A stretch of 64,000 nt of DNA from Magnaporthiopsis rhizophila (taxonomy: Eukaryota > Ascomycota > Sordariomycetes > Magnaporthales > Magnaporthaceae), in assembly GCA_003049465.1 (NCBI GenBank), contig PYSS01000070.1:127745-191744 (forward strand), read 5' to 3'. The notes below the pieces were generated by a model that saw nothing but the letters and a program-made list of their open reading frames with translations, was not told the DNA's origin and did no database searches. The number at the start of each line of letters is the position of its first letter. Position 1 is the first letter of the stretch. The position numbers were made by a program, and so were the translations under genes. This document shows, one piece after another, positions 58,718-64,000 of this stretch.

Positions 58718-61700
58718 CTCGTGTGCGCAAGTTTCTGGGTTTTGTGTTTGTGTGGGTGCGTGTTGGTGGTGGGTAGGGAGGTAAGCTCCAGTGGATGAAC
58801 GGGGTAGCAGGGCAAGAGAGGCGACGCTGGGTAGGTTTAGCCGTGCTGCGTCTTGAGGTACATGGGAACGAGATTGTCACGCCACAGCAAAGCCGGGGAG
58901 TGAGGGTGTTTGTGAAGAGGATGAAGTGAGCTAGAGGAGGAAAAGGTTCAGGAAGTATGGTATGCGCAAGGAGAAGGCCCGAAGCAGACGGGGCGGCTAT
59001 GTATAGCTATGCAGGTAGGTACCCCAAGAGAAGCAAAGCTGAGCGAGTGTGGTGGGCCCAAGCAGCTCAGCCAGGATGGGCAGACAGGCTGTTGCGGGAA
59101 GTGCCAAAAAACTAGGCAAAGGGGAACCAAAAAAGGGGGTAATCCAGAAAGATTGAGAAAGAGAATTAAGAGGAGGATAATCAGGAGAATAAGGAGAACT
59201 AGCACGACTGACTGGCCATGTCGCCATTAGAGGTACCCATGAGCAAGAAGTAGCAGAAAGAATGAGGAGGAGCGTGCGAGGGACAGGTGACAGGTATAAT
59301 AAAGATAAAAAGACGCGCGCACAGGCACGGCAGACGGAGAAGCAAGCTACAAAGGGATGGGATAGCTGCAGGTAGGAGGCAGGTCGACAGGTGAGGGAGG
59401 TAGAGGTAGCTGGTGGGGCACTGGGGCACTTTTTTTTGGGTGGAGGGACAATGGGCGTGTTAAAGGACGGAAGTGAAGAGGATTAGAAGAAATAATAACC
59501 TTTTGACGGAGAAAGCTGGAGGTGGCGGCCAGCTCGAGGTACCTTCGCGGGAGAGGAAGGCGGCGGCGATGAAAGGAGGCGGGGTGAGCAAACTCTCGTC
59601 CTCTCTGGACCAACCATTTCCCTCCTCACAGTGACTGTGCTCCTATATGCAAGACCATGCTCGCCCCATATGATCCAGACGACTTGAAAGATTGGCTGGT
59701 GAGACGGTGCCAGTGCAGGAAAAACCTGTCAGGGAAAACAAGAGAGAGGGTGAGAGGGACCGCTCTGCTGCTTTCTGGGCACGAGATGCTTGCTGGTGGT
59801 TGGACCGGGATCCTTGAAGAACGCAGTTGAGATCGGGAGGAGGAGCTTATTTGGATTTTGGAGAGGTATCGAGGCAGGTCAAATAGGTACCTAGACCGAC
59901 AGGGGAGGGAAGGGAAGCAGGCCGAAGCGGGAAAGAAAGAGAGGAGGGGGAAAAAAAAAAATAGAAAAAAATTAAAAGCAAGAAAAAAAGAGGGTATGGG
60001 ATGTAAACGAGTCTCTGGGGCCTTTCTTTTTACCTACACACTCCCACTCGCTTTTTTTTTCCTTTCTTTTTTGTTGTCGCTTGCCTCTATCGGTTTGTTT
60101 CGTTTTGACGCTCTCTTGTTTGTCTCTCTGCTCGATGGTATGTTTCTCTTGTTTTCATAGGTTCTTTCCTTTTCGCCGGCTGAATTGATTTCTTTCTGGT
60201 CTTTCCCTTTTGCACTATTCGGCGGAAGAGGATTCTTCCCTTGCTTTTCTGCCCCTTTTGCTTGTTTCTTGTTGCTCTTCTGGGATATTTCCCCGGGGGC
60301 CTTTTTTCCCAGCCAGACCCGGATTTCCCTTTTAGGGCCTCAAGCAAGACAAAAATGATCAAAGGACTGGGGAGGGCGAACAAACTAGTGTGGAGAACAT
60401 GTGTGCCTTGTTATTTCCAAGCGCGTTTTGAAAACGAGAGATTCCAGGGTTGGGAAGCAGCTCAAAGGAGTTCGTCAGGCCCTCTGTGCCGACAGGGACA
60501 GGCGAGGTGTCCAGCGGTCCGCCCCCGGGAGCAGGCAAGCAAGCAAGCGAGCAAGCAAGAGTCAAGCCACACCTGGTCCAGCCCAGCCCCTAGCTCGACT
60601 CGAAGGAAGCCGCTGGGGTTTGCTGCAGCCGGCGGCGTCGGTGGGGTGTGTGGGTGGCGTGTGAAAGGCAAGGGAGAGAGAGAGAGACAAGGGAGGTGAG
60701 GAGGTCGGGCGGGTGAAAAGAGCAAATTGAGGACGTGCCCCGAGGCCGGGGCTCAGAAGACGGTGCGAGCACGGGGACGATGACGAGCCTGGGTGGCAGC
60801 AGCAGGTCGGGGTCGGGTCGGGGAGGAAAGAGCTATGTGGGCTTGTGGCGCTATTAAAGGCGGAAGGAACGGGGTTCCTCCAAAAAAGAAAGCTCGAGCT
60901 CGAGGTCGCCCTTTCCCATGACACCGTTACTGGAGGGCTGCTGCGGGGACGATAGGGGCGTGTGCCGAACGAACGACCTGAGATTGACGCACCTCTTTGG
61001 GGCTGTGCCGTGTTTGGGATGCCTGCCCGGGAAGGTACCGAGCTGGCATGGCACGAACCCTCAAAGAAGGGAAAGAAAACCCAGCAATTGGGAAATTTCG
61101 AAACTGAGGCCCTCAAATTACAGCACCAGCATCCCAGCCCGTTCTACCTGGCAGGGCAACCGCTGCGAGCGGGTTTATCAAATCCAAAAGGGGACGGGGA
61201 GTATGGAGTAGCCAAGGGGTTGACATCTGGCCTGGTCCATCCGACGAGGCCGTCCGTAGCAATGGCAAGGAAAAGGAGATGGGAAAGCTACAGACTGGGC
61301 TTGGCTAGGCTGGCTCCTCCTGTGTCTTTGAGTTGGAGCGTGCTTTGGTTCTGAGGACGGACGCTGGCTGGCCTGGGCTTTCGGACGTTATTTCAACGAC
61401 TCGGGACGAGGACAGGGCACGGTAGCTGGGACGGGACGGACGGACCAGAAACAGACCTTCCCCTACCCAGACAGAAGCAGCCCATGGTATCCAGTCTGTT
61501 TCTCACCGCGCGCCATCCTCCCTTCTACTCGCCACCTTTTTTTGCCGTCGGCCGAAACGGGCAGGCGCTGGCGGCGACCGTGACCGACAGGCAGCAGGGA
61601 AGAATAATGATACAATAATAATAATAAACGTGTTAAAGAAAATGCCATGTTTTTTTCTGGGCAGCTGGCTGGCTGGACGACTTTCCCAGCGACTTGAGAC

Positions 61701-63870
61701 AGGCTGCAGACGGGGGTGGGTACCTAGTCGGAAAGGGCGTGTGCGTGGTCTGGCGCGTCTCTTTGTTTCTCTCTCATCCTGTTCATCTTCTGTCCCATGC
61801 CCGAACTGGGAAAGCGGGCGACGTGCATACCCTGTCCGATGGTAAGAAGTGGGCTCTGGCTGGATGCAGGCGGAAACGTTGGCAACGAGAGAGGGGAGCT
61901 GCAGCCGGAGGGCGGGTTGTTTACAAGGGGAGGAGTACAAGTAAGGCGGATAGCCAGGCCGTCCCACGTTGGCTGACTGGCCCTTTTTTTTTTTTTTTTC
62001 TTCCCTTGTCTCTCTTCGAGGCTAGTGGCCCCTGCCGTACATAGAAGGCGTCTGGCAGGCGCCCACCCCCCGGCCGTCTGCACGTCCATTTCATGTGCAG
62101 ACGACCATGCTAGTGGCTCGGTCGTAGATGCGGATATCGACTAATAAACAGGCCGGGGCCAACATTTCGGCCTCGGAGGCGCAGGCGATAAAATGCCACG
62201 CTGGCCCATCCCCATCATGGAGCTGCGGCCCGGATTCGCTTGCGAGGGAAATCTTGGTTCCGCTGTCTATGGGAAAGGCAAACTGACCGAAACGCTCCGC
62301 ATGGACGCACAGTACTAGTGAGATAAAGAAGCAATAATGCTACAAAGTCAAAAAGTATCACCATGGGATGCTGCGCTGCAGTTCCTTATCTGGAGCCCTA
62401 GCACTAGGAGTGGGACCTAGGTGGTGCGTGCTGCTGCTGTGTCTCGACTGAAACTGGATCCGGAATTCGCAAGGTGTTGCAGCTCCCGACGGAGCAGAAT
62501 CGAGGCAGATCCGACAAGGACAGGGAGGGGGAAAAGAGCTCTTGGTTCTCAACTAGGCTGTTGCGATCCATGACCTTGCCCTCCCCTTCCTTTATTACTG
62601 ACTCTCGTCTTGTGTCCGGCTGAGCCTGTCGAGTAATAAATTCCCCTGTGGGTGCAGCCCGATCGGGAAAGGACCGTGCTGAGTCTTTTTTACCCGCGAG
62701 GCGGGGCGGGGGATTTGGAATGTGGTCTCTGATTCTGCGACCAGGAAGTTGCTTCCCAATGGGGCAAGTCGACACTCGACGGGACTCAGACCGAGCCCCC
62801 CATGTTTTTTTTTTCGGCCGTTCGAGGTCTCGCGTGGCTCTGGTGATATTGTAACCCGCTCTCAGAATGAGAAATTTGAAGCCACAACGGAAACCCGGAT
62901 GAAAGAGAGAAAAAAAAAAAAAAGAAGAAGAAAAAGGCGAGGAGACAGGCCACTGAGCACGGGCCAGCTGAGAGCGACGACGAGTGAGGGGGGCGTCGCA
63001 TTCTGTTATTTTAGCGACGGGCCTAGCGATGGTCCGTTTAGGCCTGTAATTGTTTCCAATCAAGTGCAAACTGATGCAGGGAGGGAGCGGCTCTGTGTTG
63101 AGCTGGGCGTGTGCGTGTGTGTTTTTGTTTACTTTTTTTCCTGTTCGACACGGGTTTTGCAGCGTCGCATTGCATCTGTCCGTCTGGGGCGTTTGGTATC
63201 GCTAAGCTCGGATGTTGTATGTGCTCGCGCGTTTACCTATTCCGTTTTGTGGAATCAGCTGTTTGAGAGGAAAAGATGGGCGATGGGCTGCAGATTGGAT
63301 TGGACGTTTGCACACCGTATTACACCGTGTAACAAAACAAGAAGTAAAAAAAAAAAAAGAGAGAAAAAAAAAGAAACCAACCCAGAAATCTACGCAGTAG
63401 CACTGCGCGTGGAGCAGCTGGAACCCGTATCCGCGTCGCCTGCCCAAGCCTTGGCCCGGACTTGCCTGCGTCGATCCATCCTACCTCCCAGTTTGGCGCC
63501 GGTCGATGAATACCGACATGTTAACGCGTCCGGAGGTATATTACCTCGCGCCTGGGTTGGAAGGGGGTGGTGTTGCAGCGCCAAGGGTAGCCGCCCGCCG
63601 CCGCGGCCAACATGTCGGGAACGACGCAAAGGGCAGGCGTTACAGTGTGGGTAGTGGTGGCAGCATTTCCACTTCGTGACGGATCCACAGCCAGCCCAGA
63701 CGGCGATGAACTTGGTCAGCGCGTTCTTGCTCCACCCCATCGAGAAAGGAAAAATAAAAGAAAAAGCAAAGGAAAAAAAAAAGAGAGACTAGCGGAAAGC
63801 AGCCGAGGAGGGAAATACCTGGACGAGGGAGCAAAATCAAGCCAAAAATAAAAGAAAGGGGACGAATGAC
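58718..63870. other. 5.1 kb upstream region of the Pro-rich gene, no clear gene
   Basis: Purine-rich on the plus strand near 58900-60000, meaning CT-rich in the sense of the Pro-rich gene, which suits a long fungal leader and promoter. TAGGTACC motifs occur near 59015, 59884 and 61719. Frames are short or overlap on both strands (e.g. 62722-63654 plus against 62404-63069 minus) and carry no motif. Nothing here supports an annotated gene. Confidence 0.45.
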
Positions 63871-63887
63871 AAGTCTACTTACGTTGC

Positions 63888-63924
63888 ATCTGGTCGGGGA
63901 ACGCACCGAGTTCTAATGTCTGTG
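63888..63924 (-). other. Possible internal exon of a minus-strand gene off the right edge
   Basis: On the minus strand, a GTATGT donor, a CTCAAC branch-like site and a CACAG acceptor precede 37 nt (ACATTAGAAC...GATGCAAC) that end at a strong GTAAGT donor. This is the pattern of a small exon between two introns. Neither its frame nor the next exon can be fixed from the window, so it could equally be part of a spliced leader. Confidence 0.35.
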
Positions 63925-64000
63925 GAGAACAAAAAGACCAAAAATCGTTGAGTGTGCGTGCACATACCACCACCTGTCATAGGGCTGGGTTGCAGTGGGA

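Noticed and set aside
1..64000. tRNA, 5S rRNA and CRISPR arrays
   Set aside because: I scanned for B-box patterns (GGTTCGAATC and its complement) and regularly spaced repeats and saw none; a covariance-model search would be more sensitive.
1..64000. A secondary-metabolite or other functional gene cluster
   Set aside because: The genes are unrelated housekeeping and regulatory functions on mixed strands, with no synthase, transporter or cluster regulator.

Overview
The window is a gene-poor, GC-rich piece of a filamentous ascomycete genome. The evidence is short introns with GT(A/G)(A/T)G(T) donors and YAG acceptors, proteins that best fit Pezizomycotina versions of their families, and pyrimidine-rich 5' leaders. 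A Sordariomycete is my best guess. That is inferred from protein character and general genome style; no database was searched. Two undetermined bases (51057 and 56408) lie at or near long homopolymer tracts.

Layout, left to right. A 5'-truncated CreB/USP12-46-type deubiquitinase (+) runs off the left edge. It is followed by the ALG12 mannosyltransferase (+), a 5.7 kb spacer without a convincing gene, and a conserved-looking but unrecognised protein (+). Next come a calcium/calmodulin-dependent kinase (-), a UBE2W-type E2 enzyme (+), the HOPS/CORVET subunit VPS33 (+), an LSD1-type histone demethylase with SWIRM, amine-oxidase and HMG domains (+), and mitochondrial ATP synthase gamma (-). After these lie DNA topoisomerase I (+), a GH16 Crh-type cell-wall transglycosylase (-), an Aro8-type aminotransferase with a presequence-like N-terminus (+), a giant group X-like hybrid histidine kinase (+), and a Pro/Gln-rich protein of unknown role (-). 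The last 5.3 kb has no clear gene, except a possible exon of another minus-strand gene at the right edge.

I rebuilt the spliced gene models by hand from frame continuity, splice consensus and protein-family continuity. All give clean open frames: ALG12 601 aa, unknown 477, CaMK 423, UBE2W 154, VPS33 671, LSD1 1234, ATP3 301, TOP1 948, Crh 364, Aro8 592, histidine kinase 2678, Pro-rich 537. The genes are mostly housekeeping or regulatory and do not form a metabolic cluster. Three pairs are divergent and share an upstream region: CaMK/UBE2W, ATP3/TOP1 and Crh/Aro8.

The clearest non-genic discovery is a 506 bp AT-rich element at 36490-36995. It has about 30 bp terminal inverted repeats starting CAGT and flanking TA dinucleotides, so it is a candidate Tc1/mariner-type MITE. 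Other points of interest are six homopolymer tracts of 25 nt or more (one inside a histidine-kinase intron), a stop-free intron of 111 nt in the Crh gene, a six-copy acidic 'SDDEPLxK' motif in topoisomerase I, and a dispersed palindromic TAGGTACCTA motif in the spacers. I found no tRNA, rRNA or CRISPR and no obviously novel multi-gene system.
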